A DNA stretch of 17,095 nt, taken from contig BQKZ01006679.1 of NCBI GenBank assembly GCA_036244855.1, positions 1 through 17,095 on the forward strand, read 5' to 3'. The DNA comes from Temnopleurus reevesii. Taxonomy: Eukaryota; Echinodermata; Echinoidea; Temnopleuroida; Temnopleuridae. The notes under the pieces were generated by a model. The model saw only the letters and a list, made by a program, of their open reading frames with translations, searched no databases and was not told the origin of the DNA. Position numbers and translations under genes: made by a program. Of the stretch, positions 10,501-16,952 are shown in pieces. Every line of letters starts with the position of its first letter. Position 1 is the stretch's first letter.

Positions 10501-13500
10501 TCTCGTTTCTCTGCATATTAATTGTTCTGTAGGTCTGTTGGCTTAGGTTTCGAAGTACACCTTTCTGTTACTTATTATTTGTCCTGCCCTCTTTATTTTG
10601 TATATGTTCAATGATTTTCTTTTAACATTAATTGAGCGAATCAATTGTTAATATTCTAATTTGTGAGGATTCTTACCAATAAATATATAAATATAAAAAA
10701 AAAATATTTTCAAAACACACTCTGACAAGACAAAGACAATTTGATGACCCAAACATTTAAAGGATCAATGTTTCCCAAACGAATATTGAATGAAACCAAC
10801 ATGGAATAACCAAATGTACTGAATCCGTAAATGCTAAAAATCATCTTTACCTTTATATCATAATCCATCTTCAGTCGATCATATTTCCCTGCCACTTTCA
10901 CAAAGCTATCTTGATTCATCCATTCATTCTTTGTCTTGTCCCAAAACTTCTGTTCAAACGTCGACTTTGCTTTCTCGAGATCCGTACCACAGTTGACAAG
11001 ATTATTCTGCCCCTTGTGTCCAACTGCATATAAAAGGTAAGAAATTTATATTTACATTATTGACCTTATATGTGTTATAACAATCATATAAGACAACAAA
11101 TAAGATTCTCATCATTTTATTAGTTAATTGACATTGATTATAGGATTCATTTAACAATCACATGGTCACCCATGCAAGTTTGGATCCAATCATTGTGCAA
11201 TGGACGCTGTATCCATACAGTGACCATTGCACTGTCAATTCCAACACATAGAAGCCACGCAGTATGCTATGCGGATCTGCATCGCATGCAGGACTGGCCT
11301 ATTAACGCTATAAATCCCATTTACAATGGGGCCCTATATCTTCAAAAGTATTTTACAACGAAAACGATTTGAACAAAAAACACATAATAAATCGAAAACT
11401 TTTTTGTTAAACAAGATAAACATGAAATTTATATGATACAATACTGGGAAATAAAAGCACAATGGTCTTTGAAATTCTTTCTCATTATTCTTGTTAACTA
11501 ATTTACTTAAATGGTAGAGGAACTGAATGGGAATGGGATTGATCTAGTTCACTCGTTGAAAGATGAACTTTCATCCATTCAACTTTTCAGCTCTTCTTGA
11601 TCTGAACTTGTAATGCGGAGATGCCAAGCATTCTGCAATATGCATGAAATGTATTCTCAAAAGAATTCAAGGCTTTCATCACAAGTGAATGGCTGAGAGT
11701 ATGGTTATTGTTTTCCTGTTTTCTCTCACTTTCATTCAGCTGTTGCATTATTCACATTCACATTTTGACCGCATGCATATTCCGGAACAGTTGGCCTCTC
11801 TGATAATAACAATTTCAATCTTGTTTCGTTTAGAGGCTCGCGTTTTGGGCACATATTTGCTAAATTATCTCAAGACCTATCTTCTAGGATTGTAGAAAAT
11901 CTATTTTCTTACCTCTCCCCCATCTAAACCAAACATGATACCATTTCCGACTTGTTTCCTCCAAGAGTTGGATTACATAGTACTTGTTGTTGTTATTCTT
12001 CAGATTGGTCTAATAATGAAACAAAGAAATTTGGGAAATACAAAACTATCATTGATGAACAACATCAACACATACAGGTGCCATTCACAAGTGCCAATAA
12101 TCATTAATTAGATTTAATATTTGTAATCATTATTTCCTAAAAACTTGCTGAAAACGTTTTGTTTTGCAAATACGTAGTTAACAGATTAAATTTGATTAAA
12201 TATGTAAGGAATTCTGATAATTCAGCATACAGTTCTGTTCTGGTATTTTGAAATTGGGTGAAATTGAAATCACATGAATTTCTGTAGCTGTTCGTCATGA
12301 ACCTCTAACAATTGATTATTGGCAAAACAGAAACCTATCTTTCAACTGCAGGCATAGGCAACAGAAACATTCTTTATCTCCAGCAACAAATTAACAAAGT
12401 TGGACTAATGGCTCATTTTCAAATTAGCGATGACAAATTATATGCAAAATTCTCTTTAATATACATACTTCAAAATATCAATATTTAGAGGATTATACGC
12501 AAAGAGAGGTGACAAGAATAGAAATGATTTGATTGTTCATGAACGCCTGTAATTCCACTTCCAATTTACCTGGTTAAGCATGGCATCATACATGATAGAC
12601 TGTGAATCCATATAGACCTGTGTTTTCCCAACCATCTGCAAACATTCCGGATCGACGGGTGCTCTGTTCCCTGTGATCCTGACAGTCTTCACACCTAAAA
12701 AGGGAGAAATCATTCAGCTTAAATATCATATCTATGGAAGCTTAAAGGTGCTATTTAATTTGGATTATGGGCAAGAAAGGAAGTTGATATAACAGCTTAT
12801 AACCTTGATTTACTAACTTTCTAAGCTGCCATGCAAACATATATATCTTGCCGATCATCCGGAAACATTCTGGATCGACGAGCGTGATCCTTACAGTTTT
12901 CACACCTGAAAAGGGAGAATTATTCAACTTATAATATCATTTCTATGGAAGCTTAAAAGTGCTATTTTATATGGAAATTTTGCAAGTAAGGAAGGTGACA
13001 TAACAGCTCAAAAATCTTTACTTATCAAATTTATAAGTTACAAACGAAACATAATATATCTTGCAGACAATTTGCAAACATTATGGATCAACGGGCACTC
13101 TGTAACCAGTAATCCCTTACCCAAATATTATATCTATTAAAGTCAATAGTGCCATTTGACTTGGAGACAGGGGAAAACTGGTCTACAGCATAATTTCCTG
13201 AAAATTGACTCTCTCCTTTACTGTTACATACAACCAAGGTGGGAAATTGCTTGAAATCAGGAAATTTCCTTTGTCATCTGTGTTTCTTCAGAAGTCAACT
13301 AAACACCTTACAGATGATATCTACCAAAACATTCACAAAATTATAACAATGTGTTCAATCAAACAGCTGAAATACCTTCATTCCAACTTGCAGACTTGGT
13401 CTTTGGTTTAGCTTTAGATGTGCTCGGTTCCGCTTCTTCTTTCATCTCCTCCTCTCCTTCCTCTTCCACCTTCGGCTCGTTCTTTACTTTCCTTCCGCTG

Positions 13501-16190
13501 CTCCTTGGTTTCTTCTCTTCTTTCTCCTTGTCACTCACAAGTTTGATGGATGAGCTGGATGGGTTGTGTTCTAAATGAAACAACAGTCAAACCTGTCTAT
13601 AGTGGCCACTTTAATTGATTCCCTCCAGGTGAAAGAGCATGTTATAGAACCTGTCTATAGAGGCCACCTGTCTACAGTGGCCACTTTTTCTGTTTCCCTT
13701 GAGGTGGCCACTGTAGACAGGTTTGACTGAATATTGAAAGTGAATTACAAATTTGGTCACTAGGTGGAATATTTTTCCTTCTTAAAAAGAATCTATTGTC
13801 AAAACAATTAAAGGATCTCATAAATAACATACTGCATGAAATATTATATCAAAAGCATTTGTTCCCAATAGAAATATCTCAAGATATAAAAACCTCAAGG
13901 CCACAGCAATTTTTACAAGTAGAATAAATACGCAAGTGGTGTACTTGTGGGGGCATGATGATTTTCTTCTTCTTATACAAACTTCACTGTACTTGTCTCC
14001 TGAAAGGGTAGGGGCATTATTACCCTGGCTTCAGCGGTGCAGCTATCTGGGGCATAGGCTTTTTAAGCAATAAGTTCCTACCACATACCCATTCACCTCA
14101 CCTGGGTTGAGTGCTGGACAATGTGGACAAATTGCTTGCTGAAGGAAATGAACGTGAATCGGTGGGGCTCGAATAGCGACTCTCTGGTTGAAAGGCGAGT
14201 GTCAGAACCACTACACTATAAGGCTTCCAATCAAATATTGTGTATCAATATTATCATCATTATTGAGTGCAGTTATCAGCTTAATGTACCTGTTTGTACT
14301 CTTTCAATCTTCCTCACGACATCTGTTTCATCATTACATTGCTCCATATCGTTCAGATCAACGGTGTATTTCCTCCCCGCCACCATGAGCGACACAGAGT
14401 CATCGCTATTCTGTCGTCCGTTCTCCAAGGCGATAGTTTCAGATGGATTGTAGGCATTCCATCGTTTCTTCTCATCCTTCCACTGCCATACAAAGTCTGC
14501 GTAAATAGAGAAGAAAGGAGAAAAAAAATTATATTAAATCAGAAGAGAGCAATTAAAAAATGTCAAAATGTCTACTTCTCAATGTTTTGGATTCGATCTC
14601 CTCCCTCCCTCAAAATAGAAATATAGAATTGGAATAATTCTCGCCATACCCCATATGGATTATCCAGATTCAACACAAAAATCATTCAAAAGAAATATAA
14701 AAGTTTCCTACAGTGCATTCATCGTTTGCAGATGTTCATATTGCAATAGAGAATAATTGTATTTAGAATTTGCATTCCTACAGCTCATTTTTTTAGAAAA
14801 AATCTCTACATATTTTACCACAAGCCTTGAAGTACTTTTTACAGATGCCTAATTCGTAAGAAATTTCATTATATCTCATTAATTCTATTCATCTTTTTGT
14901 AAAATTATTTGTTACTTCTCTACGTCTGTACATTATTTTTGTTCTCGTCTTTGAAAACATTGTAAAATCATCTAGTAATTTTGACTAGTTGATATAACAG
15001 CTTCTTTTCTAAATGAAGTTTTAGTACCAATCTTTGTATTTTGTGATGTCGCATCCAGTTGTACAATTCCTCTGAAAGCTAACAACTTCTTTAAAGGAAG
15101 TGAGCTAATAGATATAACTGAACAACACTTCGCATTGTCAGATGCAATCTTTGCTATGAGTAAAGGGAACATAAAACAAATCATGCTTGCAGACTACAGC
15201 AGGGAGTGTTTTGTAGGTGGCTATAATGAATAGAGATAATAAAAAAAGAACCTGTTCTCTTTCTCTTTCCATGAAACTCACATTGATTTCCATCCTTGAC
15301 ACAGCATTTTATCCTTCTCTCCCATCCAGTCGTACAATTCCTCTGGACCATCCTGTCCAATTTCACCTCCAGTGTCTTCCCTCCCGCCTCAAACTTCACA
15401 CCCTGCCCATCTACATCATGACAGACTTTTCCCGGGTAAAGATTATTTTCATTTCAGAATGTAACTATCCCAAATAAGGATACATGTATGTGCAGAGAGA
15501 CTGTGGAATTGATGCATACTCCCTACAGTCAGTAGTAATGTGACATTTCAATCATTACCAATGTTATGGTTGTCCAAGTGTAGTTTAAAGCTCGGTTTAA
15601 GTTTATATATTATTCGGCTCTTGGAGGGTAAGAGTAATCTTGAAGCTCTTATTGAGGCAGTTAAGTCAGTGTTGCTTACTTATATCTACAGAAACTTTGT
15701 GAGAGAGAAAATCTGTGAAAGCGACTGATTTCTATAAAGGAAGTGAGCACTAGATGTGGCTGTAAACACTTCAAATTATCAGATGCAGTTTTTCCTATAA
15801 GTAAACGGAACATAAAACAAACAGTGCTTACAGAATACAGCAAGGCATGTAGAGGTGGCTAAAACGAATTTTAAAAAGAACCTGTTCTCTTTCTCTTTCC
15901 ATGAAACTCACATTGATTCCCATCTTTGACACAGCATCTTATCCTTCTCTCCCATCCCGTCGCACAATTCCTCTGGACCATCCTATCCAATTTCACCTCC
16001 AGTGTCTTCCCTCCCGCCTCGAACTTCACGCCCTGCCCGTCCCCATCGAGGCTGTCGTTGATGGCTTTGGTGAGATCTGTGGCGCAGGCCGTCCACACGC
16101 TCTTGTCACCCTCCCACTGCCAGTAGAGGGGTACTCGCCCCGCAGGTTTGTACTTCTTGGTTGGGGATGAGCTGGTTTCAACATCGCCTC
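4365..16190 (-). CDS. PARP2: PARP2-type poly(ADP-ribose) polymerase with two WWE domains, 14 exons, 5'-partial
   Basis: Nuclear enzyme that transfers ADP-ribose from NAD+ to proteins (and to ADP-ribose chains) when activated by DNA breaks. Seen: exons 15912-16190, 14290-14496, 13376-13570, 12570-12694, 11913-12009, 10851-11023, 9879-9956, 9240-9463, 8520-8718, 8177-8301, 7215-7314, 6411-6509, 5076-5200 and 4365-4518, all with GT-AG borders and matching phases; they total 2180 nt, giving 725 residues and a TGA. Approximate domains: WWE1 30-90, WWE2 93-160, charged linker 162-226, WGR 240-355, PRD 378-500, catalytic 515-725. Triad residues are His572 (WHGSR), Tyr606 ([17 protein letters not shown]) and Glu703 (NYNEYIVY), the set found in chain-forming PARPs. 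PARP2 rather than PARP1 or PARP3 is favoured by the APVDPEC and MLNQTNL segments at the WGR start and by the lack of zinc fingers or BRCT in the visible part. No start codon is visible; E1 needs an upstream exon ending in phase 1. Human PARP2 lacks WWE domains, so the N-terminus is the odd part. Confidence 0.92.
5076..5200 (-). CDS. PARP2: PARP exon E13: catalytic-domain segment
   Basis: Residues 634-674, [20 protein letters not shown], then [15 protein letters not shown] and QKNFT. The GKHSxKGLG motif is characteristic of PARP1/2. Acceptor GTGTTAG, donor AT|GTAAGT, so it ends with AT in phase 2. Any terminal exon used after it must begin with one base completing the codon. Canonical E14 and array copies at 4118, 3878 and 3398 meet this requirement. 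Confidence 0.93.
5259..5677. mobile_element. MITE-like inverted-repeat element
   Basis: The ends are near-perfect inverted repeats: ATATGGGTATTTCCACGGGG on the left and, read from the right, ATATAGGTATTTCCATGGGG, both continuing TTGGGTCCA. A second internal pair is exact over 16 bp (5461-5476, TCCATGTAACGTAGTG, against 5619-5634). No transposase frame is present. The right end touches the dead E13 copy and the left flank (ATATAGCTCTGAAC on the minus strand) resembles the continuation of that copy, suggesting insertion at an ATAT target. Confidence 0.7.
5678..5762 (-). pseudogene. Decayed copy of PARP exon E13
   Basis: After an acceptor-like TTTCAG the sequence tracks E13 (GTTGGTCTTGG for GTTGCCCTGGG, then AACAAGCTGTTGGCAGATGA, AGCAGATAACTTAC and AAACACAGTGTGATGGGCTT). 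A frameshift puts TAA in frame after about 15 codons. The copy breaks off exactly at the end of the inverted-repeat element at 5259-5677, which appears to have inserted into it. Confidence 0.8.
5922..6092. mobile_element. MITE-like element with about 55-bp terminal inverted repeats
   Basis: The left end GGGAGGTGTTTCACCAAG and the reverse complement of the right end match, and the match continues with small gaps through TTACGCAC, ACTTTA and GTTCGACTGGTA into a short central loop. The whole element is about 171 bp and non-coding, in the intron between E12 and E13. A target duplication is not clear. Confidence 0.8.
6411..6509 (-). CDS. PARP2: PARP exon E12: catalytic Tyr segment
   Basis: Residues 601-633, [19 protein letters not shown] followed by GLLTLCE. 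Tyr606 is the triad Tyr, and the Tyr of SANYC is the nicotinamide-stacking position in PARP1. Acceptor GTGCAG, donor GTAAGC; 33 codons in phase 0 at both ends. Confidence 0.95.
6510..7214 (-). other. Intron E11-E12
   Basis: AT-rich intron of the PARP gene. It holds only a scrap of the 13584-13729 element type (GTGGCCACTATAGACC at about 6821-6836); nothing else recognised. Confidence 0.6.
7215..7314 (-). CDS. PARP2: PARP exon E11: catalytic His segment
   Basis: Residues 567-600, [17 protein letters not shown] through [14 protein letters not shown]. His572 in WHGSR is the NAD+-binding His of the H-Y-E triad, and [11 protein letters not shown] leads into the D-loop. Acceptor TTTTCCAG, donor GTAAGC; phase 2 to 0, 100 nt. 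A dead copy lies 57 bp upstream, at 7371-7466. Confidence 0.95.
7371..7466 (-). pseudogene. Decayed copy of PARP exon E11 (catalytic His exon)
   Basis: It follows the acceptor-like GTTTACCAG with AATGCTGTTACGGCACGGAT, aligned to E11 along its length. The Trp before the His is now Arg, a net single-base deletion and in-frame TAA and TAG stops follow, and the donor GT is lost. It lies 57 bp upstream of the true exon and can only be a dead local duplicate. Confidence 0.87.
7827..7855 (-). pseudogene. Possible fragment of a duplicated PARP exon E10
   Basis: About 29 bp (minus strand TGCATGAAGGATGTCGGTAA then CAG) match the 3' end of E10, which encodes CFKDVGN, with a handful of mismatches. The donor GT is absent and similarity does not extend further on either side. 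It fits the pattern of local exon copies, but the match is short. Confidence 0.45.
8177..8301 (-). CDS. PARP2: PARP exon E10: start of ART fold
   Basis: Residues 526-566, [17 protein letters not shown], then [13 protein letters not shown] and FKDVGN. The THAxTH and VFxxEKDGE stretches are conserved in PARP1/2/3 catalytic domains. Acceptor CCTACAG, donor GTAAGT; phase 0 to 2, 125 nt. Confidence 0.93.
8520..8718 (-). CDS. PARP2: PARP exon E9: end of PRD and junction to catalytic domain
   Basis: Residues 459-525. It begins [13 protein letters not shown], continues [14 protein letters not shown] and [19 protein letters not shown], and ends SQIFK, as in PARP1/2/3 between the last PRD helices and the first strand of the ART fold. 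Acceptor TTTTGCAG, donor GTTAGT; phase 2 to 0, 199 nt. Confidence 0.92.
9240..9463 (-). CDS. PARP2: PARP exon E8: helical regulatory domain
   Basis: Residues 385-458. Diagnostic PRD segments are [33 protein letters not shown] and [11 protein letters not shown]. In the family this helical domain blocks NAD+ access until DNA binding unfolds it. Acceptor TTATTCAG, donor GTGAGT; phase 0 to 2, 224 nt. A second version of its central 143 bp appears at the right end of the window behind an adapter. Confidence 0.94.
9879..9956 (-). CDS. PARP2: PARP exon E7: WGR-PRD linker
   Basis: Residues 359-384. A Ser/Lys-rich linker ends in SKLDIRVQ, which opens the first helix of the regulatory domain (LDxRVQ is typical). 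Acceptor CTCTTTAG, donor GTATGT; 26 codons in phase 0 at both ends, so skipping this exon would keep the frame and shorten the linker. Confidence 0.87.
9957..10850 (-). other. Intron E6-E7
   Basis: Long AT-rich intron with T-runs and A-runs; no repeat, exon copy or RNA gene recognised. Confidence 0.55.
10851..11023 (-). CDS. PARP2: PARP exon E6: end of WGR domain
   Basis: Residues 301-358, [10 protein letters not shown], then [19 protein letters not shown] and [12 protein letters not shown], matching the second half of the WGR domain in PARP1/2/3. Acceptor ATATGCAG, donor GTAAAG; phase 1 to 0, 173 nt. Confidence 0.92.
11195..11232. repeat. 38-bp near-perfect palindrome in intron E5-E6
   Basis: GTGCAATGGACGCTGTAT is mirrored, with two mismatches, by ATACAGTGACCATTGCAC. 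It sits in a locally GC-richer stretch (about 11160-11335) unlike the AT-rich intron around it, perhaps a small inserted element. Confidence 0.55.
11913..12009 (-). CDS. PARP2: PARP exon E5: WGR core
   Basis: Residues 269-300, [18 protein letters not shown] through VWFRWGR. It holds the Trp-Gly-Arg motif that names the domain, which in PARP1/2/3 contacts the DNA 5' end and relays activation. Acceptor ATTATTAG, donor GTAAGA; phase 0 to 1, 97 nt. Confidence 0.92.
12010..12569 (-). other. Intron E4-E5
   Basis: AT-rich intron sequence with no recognisable repeat, exon copy or other feature. Confidence 0.5.
12570..12694 (-). CDS. PARP2: PARP exon E4: start of WGR domain
   Basis: Residues 227-268: [17 protein letters not shown] followed by a stretch ending in MYDAMLNQ. 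The APVDPEC and MLNQ segments are hallmarks of PARP2-type WGR starts. Acceptor TTTTTAG, donor GTAAAT; phase 1 in, phase 0 out, 125 nt. Two further copies of this exon and its flanks lie upstream in the same intron. Confidence 0.9.
12814..12905 (-). pseudogene. Second copy of PARP exon E4, possibly usable
   Basis: From the acceptor CTTTTCAG it reads [20 protein letters not shown], then [11 protein letters not shown], and reaches a GTAAATC donor; it is 92 nt and matches E4 in phase at both ends (1 in, 0 out). Relative to E4 it has lost the GNRAP region by an in-frame deletion and the second half has diverged. It could be an alternative exon used instead of E4, but the loss of MLNQ suggests decay. 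Confidence 0.55.
13060..13125 (-). pseudogene. Third, broken copy of PARP exon E4
   Basis: The segment GAGTGCCCGTTGATCCATAA corresponds to the APVDPEC region but carries a stop, and the acceptor AG is lost. Together with E4 and the copy at 12814-12905 it forms a tandem set with a period of about 210 bp whose flanks (ATCATATCTATGGAAGCTTA and variants) are duplicated too. Confidence 0.75.
13376..13570 (-). CDS. PARP2: PARP exon E3: charged linker
   Basis: Residues 162-226. Low-complexity, rich in Glu, Lys and Ser, with basic clusters such as [11 protein letters not shown] and SKAKPKTK that could act as nuclear localisation or DNA-contact segments (inference). Acceptor TCATTTAG, donor GTATTT; phase 1 to 1, 195 nt. 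No fold is expected. It takes the place of the basic N-terminal region of other PARP2 proteins. A MITE-like element ends 13 bp upstream of its acceptor. Confidence 0.82.
13584..13729. mobile_element. MITE-like palindromic element next to exon E3
   Basis: Ends are inverted copies of CAGTCAAACCTGTCTATAGT (one mismatch), with internal repeats of CTGTCTA-AG-GGCCAC; about 146 bp with no coding capacity. Elements of this look are widespread in marine invertebrate genomes (general knowledge, not searched). A fragment, GTGGCCACTATAGACC, also occurs at about 6821-6836. Confidence 0.75.
13990..14223 (-). mobile_element. tRNA-derived SINE
   Basis: On the minus strand the head resembles a tRNA gene: an A-box-like TAGTGTAGTGGTTCTGA (about 14196-14213) and, about 30 bp on, a B-box-like TATTCGAGCCC (about 14165-14175). 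A body with CACTCAACCCAGGTGAGGTG and AATGGGTATGTGGTAGGAA follows, as in invertebrate tRNA SINEs. The left limit is approximate and no poly-A or clear target duplication was found. It sits in the intron between E2 and E3. Confidence 0.7.
14290..14496 (-). CDS. PARP2: PARP exon E2: second WWE domain
   Basis: Residues 93-161. The split codon T|AC restores the Tyr of [13 protein letters not shown], a strong check that E1 and E2 are consecutive. Then follow [16 protein letters not shown] and DVVRKIERV, a full WWE pattern. Acceptor ACGCAG, donor GTACAT; 207 nt, phase 1 to 1. It is clearly diverged from WWE1, so the pair is not a recent duplication. Confidence 0.88.
15080..16045. repeat. Tandem duplication around exon E1, about 630-650 bp period
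   Basis: Sequence at about 15095-15425 matches about 15735-16045: AAAGGAAGTGAGC, GAACATAAAACAAA, CAGCA-G-G-TGT, and an identical AAGAACCTGTTCTCTTTCTC run next to the exon copies. A short further scrap (GTACAATTCCTCTG at about 15060-15073) suggests a third, mostly lost unit. Confidence 0.8.
15282..15410 (-). pseudogene. Partial second copy of WWE exon E1
   Basis: It encodes [20 protein letters not shown] followed by [20 protein letters not shown] and NQ, differing from E1 in only two residues over this span, and keeps the CAAT|GTGAGT donor. The first half of the WWE (the YWQWE Trp pair) is absent. A GATGTAG acceptor would give a 129-nt exon in phase 1 at both ends, so inclusion would not break the frame, but it would add half a domain. 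A pseudo-exon is more likely. Confidence 0.6.
15912..16190 (-). CDS. PARP2: PARP exon E1: first WWE domain
   Basis: Residues 1-92 of the visible protein. Acceptor ATCATAG at 16191-16192 and donor GTGAGT; phase 1 in and phase 1 out, 279 nt. It has the WWE signature: [11 protein letters not shown], then [16 protein letters not shown] and TGWERRIRC, which fit the family pattern of two Trp, a beta-hairpin and a closing Arg-Ile-Arg strand. WWE domains are known to bind iso-ADP-ribose or to mediate protein contacts in PARP and ubiquitin-ligase proteins. The frame stays open upstream of the acceptor as far as a Met at 16239, but that stretch looks intronic. Confidence 0.88.
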
Positions 16191-16914
16191 CTATGATAAT
16201 CGCATTACGATGAAAGAGAAAACATAATGAACAGAACAAATATAAATTGTGAAGAATTTAAGAAAACGTACTTTTTTCAAGCTGTTTCAGATAACTAAAA
16301 AGAAAATTGTCCCGCTCTTCTTTGTAACAAGTTTACTGAATGCTTCTGAAATTTGAAGGAGAGTAAAAAATAGCATGATCTAAATTTTGTAAAACAAAAG
16401 AAAAATTGTGGCATTATCAATAAATAAACACACAATAATAATATCACAAGTTCCCGTGAAAAAATACGGACATCCCAATGGTTTGTCCGCACAAGGCTAC
16501 AGAAATATTGTGCGTGAACCACTTCCTCAAAGATCCATTTGATCTTGGTTGTCAATAGTCATTCTACTTTATATCTAAATTTCGCTTTTCTCTTAACTGC
16601 AACTGATTTGATCACCGTCTTCAAATTGTTCTCCCGAACTTCTTCCCATGTGCCTATGACTTGTGGGCAATTTTAAATGGCTAAAGTGTACTCTATGGCC
16701 CGTATTCCGATAGCGAGGTTTAAGTTAACCCTGGTCTAAACCTGGGGTTTAAGTATGGTAAGCCAAAAGAGGCTTGAATCTCTAACAGTCGATGTTTAAT
16801 TTACCAGCACATTTGGCACTCATAGTATTAAAAACTGTCTCGGAATAAAAACTTCAATAGTTTTCTACATTATTAGAGTATGGGAAAAGAGAGCAGTTAA
16901 CATAAGAATTATAC
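16191..16914 (-). other. Sequence upstream of E1, probably intron
   Basis: No exon could be placed with confidence. A phase-1 exon should precede E1, but none with a proper donor was found here, so the start of the gene lies beyond the window. The possible MITE at 16698-16848 is the only structure. Confidence 0.5.
16698..16848. mobile_element. Possible MITE-like element
   Basis: The left end GGCCCGTATTCCGA and the TCGGAATA near 16840-16847 form short inverted ends; next to the left end is a repetitive GGTTTAAGTTAACC / CTGGTCTAAACC / GGGGTTTAAG stretch typical of dispersed elements in marine invertebrates. The right end is degraded, so limits are uncertain. Confidence 0.45.
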
Positions 16915-16952
16915 CTGTCTCTTATACACATCTAGATGTGTATAAGAGACAG
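16915..16952. other. Mate-pair junction adapter (two Tn5 mosaic ends), assembly artefact
   Basis: CTGTCTCTTATACACATCT is followed directly by its reverse complement AGATGTGTATAAGAGACAG. These are the 19-bp Tn5 mosaic ends, and joined head to head they are the Nextera mate-pair circularisation junction. Such a perfect 38-bp synthetic palindrome is not expected in animal DNA, so the contig contains an untrimmed library adapter. Confidence 0.97.

Larger units (their letters stand above)
12560..13170. repeat. Three-unit tandem repeat of about 210 bp centred on exon E4
   Basis: Units begin near 12570, 12810 and 13040. Each holds an E4-like exon followed on the plus strand by AAAGGGAGAA, ATATCAT, CTATGGAAGCTTAAA and a GTGCTATTT-like stretch, progressively diverged with distance from the true exon. 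Confidence 0.75.

Noticed and set aside
13351..13578. Plus-strand Ser/Phe-rich open frame
   Set aside because: Antisense of the Glu/Lys-rich E3 linker, which has proper splice sites and matching phases.
14158..14223. Functional tRNA gene
   Set aside because: A-box and B-box-like motifs are present, but the acceptor stem does not pair and a SINE-like body follows.
16562..16672. Minus-strand open segment with TWEEVRENNLKTVIKSVAV and a basic tail (KRKAKFRYK), considered as the exon before E1
   Set aside because: Its only donor-like site would leave phase 0, while E1 needs phase 1, the donor is weak, and no family similarity is seen. It stays possible only as a remnant.
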